Below, one piece after another: positions 1-7,635 of a stretch of 8,952 bases of DNA (positions are counted from its first letter, which is position 1; the number at the start of each line of letters is the position of its first letter). The stretch is from CANIZL01 sp043788645. Its GTDB lineage: Bacteria; Verrucomicrobiota; Verrucomicrobiia; Limisphaerales; UBA9464. Location: the NCBI GenBank assembly GCA_043788645.1, contig JAYVTS010000176.1, positions 1 through 8,952 on the forward strand, in the 5' to 3' direction. Position numbers and translations under genes: made by a program. The notes beneath the pieces are model-generated. The model did no database searches. It was not told where the DNA came from and was given only the letters and a program-made list of their open reading frames with translations.

Positions 1-245
1 TCGATGACCTGCCTGCCTTTGAGATCCTGGGTCAAAAAGCGCCCGATTTCAGTAGCTGGATCGCACAAAAGGGCAACGATAGGAGGCAGGTGATTGGCGC
101 GTGAATTGAGAATGGTTTCCGTGAGCAATTTCAAAGCGAGCGAATGTCGTTGGGGCCGACTTTCAAGAGGGTTGCTCGCGTCTTCCTCAATGAGCAGGGG
201 ATCACGTAAACCGATCTTCTGTACACGATGAGTCGAAACGGTCAT
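1..245 (-). CDS. Unidentified protein, N-terminal part (gene runs off the left edge)
   Basis: Reading the minus strand from an ATG at 245 gives 81 uninterrupted codons to the window edge, so the stop codon is outside. The protein begins MTVSTHRVQKIGLRDPLLIE, continues with a charged stretch, then a predicted helix (around residues 33-46) and the segment LPPIVALLCDPATEIGRFL, which looks like a beta strand followed by a helix in a folded domain. I do not recognise the family and see no signal peptide or membrane segment. The same frame stays open upstream to about 476, with further in-frame ATGs at 329 and 362, so the true start could lie up to 39 codons earlier. None of the three has a convincing Shine-Dalgarno. 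The upstream residues are Ser/Pro/Gly-rich, so I chose the conservative start. The gene is transcribed divergently from the methyltransferase at 495. Coding status rests on the open frame and protein-like composition only. Confidence 0.5.
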   Translation of the reverse strand, partial: MTVSTHRVQKIGLRDPLLIEEDASNPLESRPQRHSLALKLLTETILNSRANHLPPIVALLCDPATEIGRFLTQDLKGRQVI

Positions 246-494
246 CCGCGCTTTTAGGCTGGTTTCAGAAGGGTTTCCGGTCGAAATCGAGGATCGGGTT
301 GGCTCTAAACCGGGGCCCCCAGATGACATTCGGACTTGGTGGTGGTGAGCTAAGCGGGACATCGTGCGCGAGGAACTCCGATGAGTTTTCCTGTGTGAAA
401 CATCGGCAATTTCGCTGATTCCTTGAGCAAAATTAATTCGCCTTCGTGAGGGCACGTCCTTGTTCCCCACCGTCCATCATCGAAGGTGTGAAGA
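246..494. other. Divergent intergenic region
   Basis: This gap separates the minus-strand partial gene from the plus-strand methyltransferase and should carry the promoters of both. I found no convincing -35/-10 pair in either direction. It holds an AT-rich patch (about 427-437) and a GGGGCCCC palindrome at 312-319, neither of which I can tie to a function. Part of it may instead be the 5' end of the left-edge gene if that gene starts at 329 or 362. Confidence 0.35.
482..486 (+). promoter_or_regulatory. Shine-Dalgarno for the GTG start of the methyltransferase
   Basis: GAAGG lies 8 nt before the GTG at 495. It supports that GTG as the real initiation codon. The first in-frame ATG would be at codon 158, too far in to be the start. 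Confidence 0.5.
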
Positions 495-1997
495 GTGAAA
501 CGTCCCTCCGGTCCACCTCGCGCACCCCGCCCGCTGCCGCCCGATAGCAAGAGCCCGCCCGCCGCTCTTTCAGGATCTGCCCGGCCGACTTGGGTGGCGC
601 CCGTGCGTCCGTTTTATGCGGAGGCTACGACTCGGCTTCGGCGTCGGCCGAGGGAATCAGGTGTTGGAAACGTCCCCGAACCGCGTCAGCCCAGCGCCGA
701 CAATGCTACCGCCCGAGGCATCCCTCCAGGGAGCGAAGCCAACCTCGGAATTGGGTCCCGATCCGTGCCGCCATCGGGGGCGGGAAACTTTGCCGAAAAG
801 CCTCGCCCCTCTGGTCGCTGGTTTAGTAAGGCTGAGCGTGATCGCCAATTGGCTCCACCGAAGCCCGTGGCGCCCTCGCAAATCGCTGCCAACATCATTT
901 CTCGCGCTGATCGTCAACACCCAGCTGACAAGGCCATTCGCGATGAACTCCGGCGAGCGGTCGGAATGCCACCGGATAACGCCGCTTGGATTTCGCGGGC
1001 TGTTTTTAACTACTATCGGTGGCGGGGCTGGCTGGAGGGTCGTGCTGGAGAAAAATCTCCCGATTTGGTGTCGTCGATCCTTGATGCCACCGTGCTGGCG
1101 GAGCGGTTTGTCCAAAAAGCGCAGGCATTTTCTGCCGAGGAACTCGTCGCTCGGGTCGGGCCCGAATGGTTACCGCGTGAATTAGAGGTCAAGGTCGATT
1201 TGGCGCGCGCCTGGCAGCGAGAACCCTTGCTCTGGCTCCGGTGTCCCCCGGGTCGTACCGCGGAAGTGATGGCAGGGCTGAGGGACTGTGCGCCCGGACC
1301 GGTCCCCGATTCACTCCGGTACGCGGCCAGCTTGGATCTCTTTTCCACCGATTTGTTTCACGACGGCGCGTTCGAGATTCAGGACATTGCGTCTCAAGCG
1401 GTCGCGCATTTGGCCGCGCCGCAGCCGGGCGAAACGTGGTGGGACGCCTGTGCTGGGGAAGGGGGTAAGACTTTGCATTTAGGCGCACTCATGCAGGGCA
1501 AAGGCCTGGTGTGGGCAAGTGATCGGGCGGAATGGAGACTCAAAAAACTTCGAGTGCGCGCCGCTCGTGCCCACTGCTTCAATCAGCGGACGGTCGCGTG
1601 GAATGATCCGGTGCGGCCCCCGACGCGAACGAAATTTGACGGGGTATTGGTCGATGCGCCGTGTGCCGGTCTGGGTACCTGGGGCCGAAATCCTCACGCC
1701 CGATGGACCACGACGCCCCAGGACGTTGCCGAACTGTCCGCCCTCCAAACCCAACTCCTAACCACCGCCGCCTTGGCCGTGAAAGCGGGAGGGAAACTGG
1801 TGTATGCCGCTTGCACCTTGACTCGGAGTGAAACCAGCGACGTCGCGGCGGCGTTCACTACCGCACATCCGGATTTCGAACCGGTCCTGTTAACGAACCC
1901 GTTTGTGCCCAAGGCGGCGGCCGAAGCCTCTTTGTTTCTTTGGCCTCAAGTCACCGACGGCAATGGGATGTTCGTAGCCGCTTGGCGGCGGCGTTGA
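495..1997 (+). CDS. RsmB/NOL1/NOP2/Sun-family RNA (cytosine-5) methyltransferase
   Basis: This 500-residue protein is predicted to transfer a methyl group from S-adenosylmethionine to C5 of a cytosine in RNA, most likely rRNA. The C-terminal half (about 275-500) carries the class I methyltransferase fold. Motif I is DACAGEGGKT (317-326), a variant of the usual DxCAxPGGKT that binds SAM. Motif IV is VDAPCAGLGTWGRNP (386-400) with Cys390, and motif VI is YAACTL (437-442) with Cys440. These are the two cysteines that m5C methyltransferases use for release and for nucleophilic attack. The middle part (about 130-270) is helical and then alpha/beta, fitting the RNA-binding regions before the catalytic domain. 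Residues 1-125 are Pro/Arg/Ser-rich and probably disordered. The start is a GTG chosen on its Shine-Dalgarno. uvrA begins 21 nt after the stop, suggesting one transcript. Family assignment is firm. The exact target, for example 16S C967 as for RsmB, cannot be read from the sequence, so no symbol is given. Confidence 0.9.
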   Translation: MKRPSGPPRAPRPLPPDSKSPPAALSGSARPTWVAPVRPFYAEATTRLRRRPRESGVGNVPEPRQPSADNATARGIPPGSEANLGIGSRSVPPSGAGNFAEKPRPSGRWFSKAERDRQLAPPKPVAPSQIAANIISRADRQHPADKAIRDELRRAVGMPPDNAAWISRAVFNYYRWRGWLEGRAGEKSPDLVSSILDATVLAERFVQKAQAFSAEELVARVGPEWLPRELEVKVDLARAWQREPLLWLRCPPGRTAEVMAGLRDCAPGPVPDSLRYAASLDLFSTDLFHDGAFEIQDIASQAVAHLAAPQPGETWWDACAGEGGKTLHLGALMQGKGLVWASDRAEWRLKKLRVRAARAHCFNQRTVAWNDPVRPPTRTKFDGVLVDAPCAGLGTWGRNPHARWTTTPQDVAELSALQTQLLTTAALAVKAGGKLVYAACTLTRSETSDVAAAFTTAHPDFEPVLLTNPFVPKAAAEASLFLWPQVTDGNGMFVAAWRRR

Positions 1998-2018
1998 CAT
2001 TGTCTTCAAAAATCTCTC

Positions 2019-4841
2019 ATGGATGAAAACAAGCGTCCGGTCCGGGGGCCAGTCAGCAGAAAAAAAGGGCACCCTCCTGTTCCTCGCCCTGAACCTGCGT
2101 CCATACCCCCCGTGGGGAGCGCAACGGAGGCGGCAACTGATCAGGAGGTGATCGCGATTCGGGGTGCTCGTGAGCACAACCTCAAAAATATTTCCGTCGA
2201 TTTGCCGCGAGGAAAGTTCGTGGTCGTCACCGGGATCAGTGGGAGCGGTAAGAGCACGCTCGCGTTTGATCTCGTCTTTGCCGAGGGGCAGCGAAGGTTC
2301 CTGGACGCTATGAGTGCCTATGCTCGACAGTTCGTGGAGCAGTTGCCGCGGCCAGACGTGGATCTCATCGCCGGTCTTCCACCGACCGTGAGTATTGAAC
2401 AAACAACCTCCCGGGGCGGGGGCAAAAGTACCGTCGCGACGGTGACGGAAATTCATCACTTTATTCGTCTGCTCTATGCGCGCATTGGGACTCAATATTG
2501 TCCCGATTGTGACGTCCCCGTCGAACCTCAGAGCCGCGATGAAGTGCGACGGACTTTGGGGTTGGAAGCAAAGCGTCGGGGCACGTTGCGGCTGCTTGCC
2601 CCGATCATTCGGAATCGAAAGGGATTTCACTCGGAAATCGCCGCGTGGGCGGCGCAACATGGCTATCTGGAATTGCGGGCTGATGGAAAACTCTACGATT
2701 CCAAGAAACCGTTCCGGCTGGATCGTTTTCAGGAGCATGACGTGGAAGTCGTCGTCGGATCCTATGGCGGGGCCGGGCCGGGCTGGGCTTCCGATGGTCG
2801 TCCGGCGGCGGCGGCGTTGGTAGACACCGCTTTGCAAGTGGGCAAGGGCGTCATTTACGCTTTGGATGCCAAGGGCAAAACGACCGTTCATGCCACGGAG
2901 CGCGCTTGCCCAAAATGTTCGCGATCCTTTGCCCCCCTGGATCCCAAAAATTTCTCGTATAATTCCAGTCAGGGATGGTGTCCGAAGTGCCGCGGGTTTG
3001 GTGAACTTTTTCATCTGCCAGACGTAGAAAGAGGAGCAAACGCCGATGCCGTGGAGGAGAGTTGGTGGCGGTGGGCCAGCGAACGGGAGGAATGTCCCGA
3101 ATGCCACGGTGCCCGTCTGCGGCCGGAAGCGCGGGCAGTTCGTTTTGACTTGGGACCCAACGCTCGCCCAACTTTGGATGATCTCGCCCGCCTATCGGTC
3201 GATAGCGCGGGTGCGCTCTTTAAGGATATAAGTCTATCGGGCCGAGCCGCGGAAATTGCGCGAGACATTCTGCCGGAAATTGGTGAACGTCTCAAATTCC
3301 TCCGCTTGGTCGGTCTCGGTTATCTGCAACTGGGACGTAGTATTATTACTCTCAGTGGCGGGGAAGCGCAGCGCATTCGGCTCGCCGCCCAATTAGGGTC
3401 GAACTTGAGCGGCGTGCTCTATGTGCTCGATGAACCAACAATTGGTTTACACAACCGAGATAACGAACGGTTGCTGGATGCGTTAGCTCAGCTCAAAGCC
3501 CGGGGGAATACCCTTCTCGTAGTGGAACACGATGAGGAAACGATGCGGCGTGCGGATTACATTGTTGATCTCGGCCCGGGCGCAGGCGTCAACGGCGGCC
3601 ACGTCGTAGCGGCCGGCACGTTGGCGGAATTGATGGCTCACACCGACTCGCTGACGGGGCGTGGCCTACGGGAATTAGCGGTCAAGAATTATCCGACCCG
3701 CGGGCAACGGCGTCCGGTGCGGGCGCTGGGAAATTCTCCAACGCCTCGTGCGCCCGATGATTACCTGAGCCTCGCCCAGGTGGCTCGCAATAACCTGCAA
3801 GACGTCACGCTTCGAATTCCCTTGGGACGTTTCAGCGTCGTCACGGGAGTGAGTGGTTCCGGCAAAAGCACGTTGATTAAGGATTGTCTTTATCCTGCGG
3901 TCGCGGCGGCTTTGGCTGGGAAGGCGTTTTCTGATCCCATTGGAGGCAAGCTTTCCGGATGGAAAACGCTGACGGCCGTCCATGAGGTGGATCAAACCCC
4001 GATCGGTCGTACCCCCCGATCGACGCCGGCGACCTACGTCGGTTTTTTTGATGATATCCGGCAATTATTCGCGAGCACGACGGAAGCAAAATTGCGAGGC
4101 TATACCGCGAGTCGATTTAGTTTTAATTCGACCCAAGGTCGCTGCCCCCAATGCGAAGGTGCGGGTGCGGTCAAGTTGGAAATGAATTTTCTACCAACCG
4201 CCCATGTTAAATGTGATGTCTGCGATGGACGACGTTTCAATCCGGCAACGCTCGATGTCCTCTGGAACGGAAAATCCATTGCGGATATTTTGAACCTCAG
4301 TGTGGCGGAAGCGTTAGCTTTTTTTGCCTCCCATCATCGACTCCGGCGGCCGCTCCAGGCCCTGAGTGATACGGGGCTCGATTATCTCACTCTCGGGCAA
4401 ACCTCTCCCACTCTGAGTGGCGGTGAGGCCCAACGGATTAAGCTCGTCACCCATTTGTTGAGTGGCCTTAAGGCGGTGGCTGTATCCATCGAAAACGCTG
4501 ACCTCCAGTCGCTCTCCAAAGCCAAGGGAGCGTCCGCCCGGCACCCGGCGAAACAGGATCTCTTTATCCTCGAAGAACCAACCATCGGCCTGCACTTCCA
4601 AGATGTGCGGCGGTTAGTCGAGGTGATCCAACGCCTCGTTGAAGCCGGCCATACGGTGATCGTGATTGAGCATAATCTAGACCTCATCTCGGAGGCGGAC
4701 TGGGTGATCGATTTGGGGCCTGAGGCGGGTGATGGCGGCGGGCGAATCGTAGCGGAAGGCACCCCTGAACAGGTGGCCCGCACCCGGCACGGGCACACCG
4801 GACGTTACCTGCGCCAAGTGCTCCGTTTAGAGTCGAATTAG
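2019..4841 (+). CDS. uvrA: UvrABC excinuclease subunit A (DNA damage recognition ATPase)
   Basis: UvrA dimers scan DNA for bulky lesions and load UvrB in nucleotide excision repair. The 940 residues match the family's usual length and contain two ABC ATPase halves. Half 1 has Walker A GISGSGKS (72-79), zinc-binding cysteines C297, C300, C321 and C324, signature LSGGE (445-449) and Walker B LYVLDEP (467-473). Half 2 has Walker A GVSGSGKS (610-617), zinc cysteines C709, C712, C732 and C735, signature LSGGE (799-803) and Walker B LFILEEP (848-854). The stretch between TVTEI (141) and the first zinc site is about 150 residues, long enough for the UvrB-binding domain that UvrA2-type paralogues lack. 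Two oddities stand out: Walker B of half 2 has Glu for Asp (E852), and the signature-to-Walker B distance there is about 26 residues longer than in half 1. The first 42 residues are a Pro/Arg-rich tail. The ATG at 2019 has no clear Shine-Dalgarno, and coupling to the gene before it is plausible. The genome may carry another UvrA, which cannot be judged here. Confidence 0.95.
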   Translation: MDENKRPVRGPVSRKKGHPPVPRPEPASIPPVGSATEAATDQEVIAIRGAREHNLKNISVDLPRGKFVVVTGISGSGKSTLAFDLVFAEGQRRFLDAMSAYARQFVEQLPRPDVDLIAGLPPTVSIEQTTSRGGGKSTVATVTEIHHFIRLLYARIGTQYCPDCDVPVEPQSRDEVRRTLGLEAKRRGTLRLLAPIIRNRKGFHSEIAAWAAQHGYLELRADGKLYDSKKPFRLDRFQEHDVEVVVGSYGGAGPGWASDGRPAAAALVDTALQVGKGVIYALDAKGKTTVHATERACPKCSRSFAPLDPKNFSYNSSQGWCPKCRGFGELFHLPDVERGANADAVEESWWRWASEREECPECHGARLRPEARAVRFDLGPNARPTLDDLARLSVDSAGALFKDISLSGRAAEIARDILPEIGERLKFLRLVGLGYLQLGRSIITLSGGEAQRIRLAAQLGSNLSGVLYVLDEPTIGLHNRDNERLLDALAQLKARGNTLLVVEHDEETMRRADYIVDLGPGAGVNGGHVVAAGTLAELMAHTDSLTGRGLRELAVKNYPTRGQRRPVRALGNSPTPRAPDDYLSLAQVARNNLQDVTLRIPLGRFSVVTGVSGSGKSTLIKDCLYPAVAAALAGKAFSDPIGGKLSGWKTLTAVHEVDQTPIGRTPRSTPATYVGFFDDIRQLFASTTEAKLRGYTASRFSFNSTQGRCPQCEGAGAVKLEMNFLPTAHVKCDVCDGRRFNPATLDVLWNGKSIADILNLSVAEALAFFASHHRLRRPLQALSDTGLDYLTLGQTSPTLSGGEAQRIKLVTHLLSGLKAVAVSIENADLQSLSKAKGASARHPAKQDLFILEEPTIGLHFQDVRRLVEVIQRLVEAGHTVIVIEHNLDLISEADWVIDLGPEAGDGGGRIVAEGTPEQVARTRHGHTGRYLRQVLRLESN

Positions 4842-4855
4842 CTCCGACATTTGAT

Positions 4856-4891
4856 CCCTCTCGTCCGCGGGCCCTTGTCCGGGACAGAGGG
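4856..4891. terminator. Candidate bidirectional terminator hairpin between convergent uvrA and acnA
   Basis: CCCTCT (4856-4861) pairs with AGAGGG (4886-4891), and GTCC (4863-4866) pairs with GGAC (4882-4885), giving a 10-bp stem with a single bulged C and a 15-nt GC-rich loop. It fills the 63-nt gap between two convergent stop codons, where a shared terminator is expected. Neither side is followed by a clear T-run, so an intrinsic mechanism is uncertain. Confidence 0.45.
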
Positions 4892-4904
4892 TCGGGTTCT
4901 AGAT

Positions 4905-7595
4905 CTAGGCCTGCGCGACTAATTGCCGCAGCACGTAGGGTAAAATACCGCCGTGTTGGTAGTAGTCGATTTCAATCGGCGTATCAATTCGGCAACTCAC
5001 CGCCAAGTCCAGACGCGTCCCGTCCTTACGGTTGATTCGCAACGTGACATCCTGTTGCGGTTTCAGGGTCGGACTTAAACCCAGGACGTCGTAAGTTTCG
5101 CTGCCATCCAAGTGGAGTGTCTGCGCCGTGGTGCCTTCCTTGAATTGCAGCGGGAGCACCCCCATGCCGACTAAGTTCGAGCGATGAATTCGTTCAAAGG
5201 TCTGAGCAACGACGACCTTGACACCTAGCAGATTGGTACCCTTCGCCGCCCAATCCCGGCTGGAACCGGTCCCATATTCTTGCCCAGCAATAATAATCAG
5301 AGGGGTTCCAATTTTCTGGTAGGCGATGGCGGCGTCATAGATGGAGGTTTGGGCGCCGTCGGCTCCCAAGGTATTCCCGCCCTCGGCACCGCCGAGCATG
5401 AGATTCTTGATGCGGACGTTGGCAAAAGTGCCACGCGTCATAACGCGATCATTGCCGCGTCGACTGCCATAGCTATTGAAATCAGCAAATTCCACGCCTT
5501 GTTCCAAAAGATAGACCCCTGCGGGCGACGATTTCTTAATGGCGCCCGCCGGAGAAATATGGTCCGTCGTTACCGAATCCCCAAAGATCCCCAATGCTCG
5601 GGCTCCCCGAATTTCATGGATCGTACCGGGCTGCATTCCAAAGTGCGTAAAGAAGGGGGGCTCCTGGATATAGGTGCTCTTCCGATCCCATTCGTACAGA
5701 TTTCCAGCGCTCGTCGGGATTTCGTTCCATTTCGGATTTTGCGCCGCAAAATCCGTGTAGAGTGAACGAAATACTTCGGGCTTGAGCGCGGATTGCATCG
5801 CGCTCCGCACTTCCTGCAAGGTCGGCCAAAGATCTTTGAGATAGACCGGGCCCGTGGTGCCCATGCCGATCGGCTCAGTCGTCAAATCTCGGTCCACCGA
5901 TCCGGCCAGCGCAAAAGCAACGACCAACGGTGGTGACATGAGGAAATTGGCCTTGATGTTCTGGTGCACTCGCGCCTCAAAATTACGGTTGCCCGACAAG
6001 ACACTAGCCGCCACGAGGTCGTTTTTCAGGATGGCCTCCTCAATCGCGGGGGCCAACGGTCCCGAGTTTCCGATGCAGGTCGTACAGCCATAGCCCACCG
6101 TTTGGAATCCAAGCTGATCTAAGTAAGGTTGAAGTCCGGTTTTGTTGAGGTAATCGGTGACCACTCGGCTCCCCGGAGCCAGGGATGATTTGACCGATGA
6201 ATGGGGGCGTAACCCTCGTTCAACGGCTTTTTTCGCAAGTAGACCGGCCGCCAGCATGACGCTGGGATTTGACGTATTGGTGCAGCTGGTAATCGCCGCA
6301 ATGAGGACGGACCCATGTCCCACTTTGGAACCGGCCACCTCAATGCCAGCGGTCCCGAAATCTTCCGCGTTTTTTCCAAAGCCATTGTCCGTTACCGACT
6401 TGCTGAAGGAATTCAAAAAACTGTCCTTCAGTTTGCTCAGTTCAATACGGTCTTGAGGCCTTTTGGGGCCGGCGACACTCGGAAGCACGCCGCCGAGATC
6501 AAGTTCCACCACTTGCGAATAGTCGATATCGCCCTTTTGCGGAATTCCCCAGATGCCTTGAGCCCTATAATAGTTTTCGTACTGTCGGCACGCCGTTTCA
6601 CTTCGGCCGGTGCCCCGAAGATAGTTGACACATTCGGCGTCAATCGGAAAGAAGCCCATCGTAGCGCCGTATTCAGGTGCCATATTGGCAATCGTCGCGC
6701 GATCAACGAGGGGTAGACCGACTGCTCCGGGACCGAAAAACTCGACGAATTTGCCGACCACTTTGGCTTTGCGCAGGAGCTGAGTGACCGTGAGCGCGAC
6801 GTCGGTAGCCGTGACGCCTTCTCGAATGACTCCGGTGAGGTGGACGCCAACGACATCGGGCGTCAGAAAATAGACCGGCTGCCCCAACATGCCGGCTTCT
6901 GCTTCGATGCCACCCACGCCCCAGCCTACGATGCCCAACCCGTTAATCATGGTCGTGTGGGAATCGGTACCAACGAGCGTGTCAGGATAGTAAATCCCGG
7001 CGTGGCTCAGAACGCCCTTCGCCAGGAACTCCAGATTGACTTGGTGAACGATGCCGATACCGGGCGGGACGACTTTAAAGGTGTCGAAGGCCTGCATGCC
7101 CCACTTCAAGAACTGGTATCGTTCCCGGTTCCGACAGAATTCGAGGTCGAGATTTTTTGCCAAAGCATCGCTGGAGCCAGCAAAGTCCACTTGGACCGAG
7201 TGGTCCACGACCAAATCCACGGGCACGAGTGGCTCAATGAGCTTCGGATTCTTTCCCAACTTAGCGACGGCCGTGCGCATCGCTGCCAAATCGACCAGTA
7301 GGGGCACTCCGGTGAAATCTTGTAAAACGATGCGGGCGACTACGAACGGGATTTCGGCGGTACGGGCGGTCGTGGGTTTCCAGTTGGCAAGCTCGCGAAC
7401 ATTCGACTCCATTACCTTCTTTCCGTCGCAATTTCGCAGCACGGATTCGAGCACTAAGCGGATCGAAACGGGCAGTCGGGAGATTGGACCGATTTCCGCC
7501 TTTTCGAGGGCTGGCAGACTGTAGAATTTTCCCTGTTGACCCATCCCGAGGTCAAAAGATTGCAGTGTTCCGAAGAGAGAATGCGGCGTGCTCAT
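4905..7595 (-). CDS. acnA: Aconitate hydratase (AcnA/IRP1-type aconitase)
   Basis: Cytoplasmic [4Fe-4S] enzyme that interconverts citrate and isocitrate through cis-aconitate in the TCA cycle. Counted from the ATG at 7595 it has 896 residues, close to the roughly 890 of AcnA-type enzymes. The three cluster ligands are present: C438 in SCTNTSNP, and C504 and C507 in GYGCTTCIGNSGP. Domains 1-3 include TLVGTDSHTTMINGLG (206-221). The swivel domain begins near GIFGDSVTTDHISPAG (669-684) and carries the active-site GSSRDWAAKG (777-786). The C-terminus has the usual YYQHGGILPYVLRQL. The frame extends five codons further to a TTG at 7610. I prefer the ATG because it matches the family start better and neither has a strong Shine-Dalgarno. 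acnA follows gcvH on the same strand after 40 nt, so the two are probably co-transcribed. IRP1-type aconitases can also bind RNA, but nothing here tests that. No key residue is missing. Confidence 0.97.
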   Translation of the reverse strand: MSTPHSLFGTLQSFDLGMGQQGKFYSLPALEKAEIGPISRLPVSIRLVLESVLRNCDGKKVMESNVRELANWKPTTARTAEIPFVVARIVLQDFTGVPLLVDLAAMRTAVAKLGKNPKLIEPLVPVDLVVDHSVQVDFAGSSDALAKNLDLEFCRNRERYQFLKWGMQAFDTFKVVPPGIGIVHQVNLEFLAKGVLSHAGIYYPDTLVGTDSHTTMINGLGIVGWGVGGIEAEAGMLGQPVYFLTPDVVGVHLTGVIREGVTATDVALTVTQLLRKAKVVGKFVEFFGPGAVGLPLVDRATIANMAPEYGATMGFFPIDAECVNYLRGTGRSETACRQYENYYRAQGIWGIPQKGDIDYSQVVELDLGGVLPSVAGPKRPQDRIELSKLKDSFLNSFSKSVTDNGFGKNAEDFGTAGIEVAGSKVGHGSVLIAAITSCTNTSNPSVMLAAGLLAKKAVERGLRPHSSVKSSLAPGSRVVTDYLNKTGLQPYLDQLGFQTVGYGCTTCIGNSGPLAPAIEEAILKNDLVAASVLSGNRNFEARVHQNIKANFLMSPPLVVAFALAGSVDRDLTTEPIGMGTTGPVYLKDLWPTLQEVRSAMQSALKPEVFRSLYTDFAAQNPKWNEIPTSAGNLYEWDRKSTYIQEPPFFTHFGMQPGTIHEIRGARALGIFGDSVTTDHISPAGAIKKSSPAGVYLLEQGVEFADFNSYGSRRGNDRVMTRGTFANVRIKNLMLGGAEGGNTLGADGAQTSIYDAAIAYQKIGTPLIIIAGQEYGTGSSRDWAAKGTNLLGVKVVVAQTFERIHRSNLVGMGVLPLQFKEGTTAQTLHLDGSETYDVLGLSPTLKPQQDVTLRINRKDGTRLDLAVSCRIDTPIEIDYYQHGGILPYVLRQLVAQA

Positions 7596-7635
7596 GACGG
7601 TCTTAGACAAGCAATCGATTTTTTAGATATTCGAT

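Noticed and set aside
312..319. GGGGCCCC palindrome in the divergent intergenic region
   Set aside because: An 8-bp palindrome in GC-rich DNA is expected by chance and no second copy or half-site was seen nearby.
350..550. 66-codon minus-strand open frame crossing the methyltransferase start
   Set aside because: No recognisable features, overlaps the Shine-Dalgarno and first codons of the plus-strand gene, and competes with the better left-edge frame.
616..1185. 189-codon plus-strand open frame overlapping the methyltransferase
   Set aside because: Different frame of the same strand as a gene with clear family motifs downstream and its own Shine-Dalgarno; no domain-like content. Long out-of-frame openings are common in GC-rich genes.
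1890..3107. 405-codon minus-strand open frame opposite the methyltransferase end and uvrA
   Set aside because: It lies antisense to conserved uvrA coding sequence including Walker A and the first zinc site, and its translation is irregular and rich in Arg/Pro/Ser. It is a shadow of the uvrA codon pattern.
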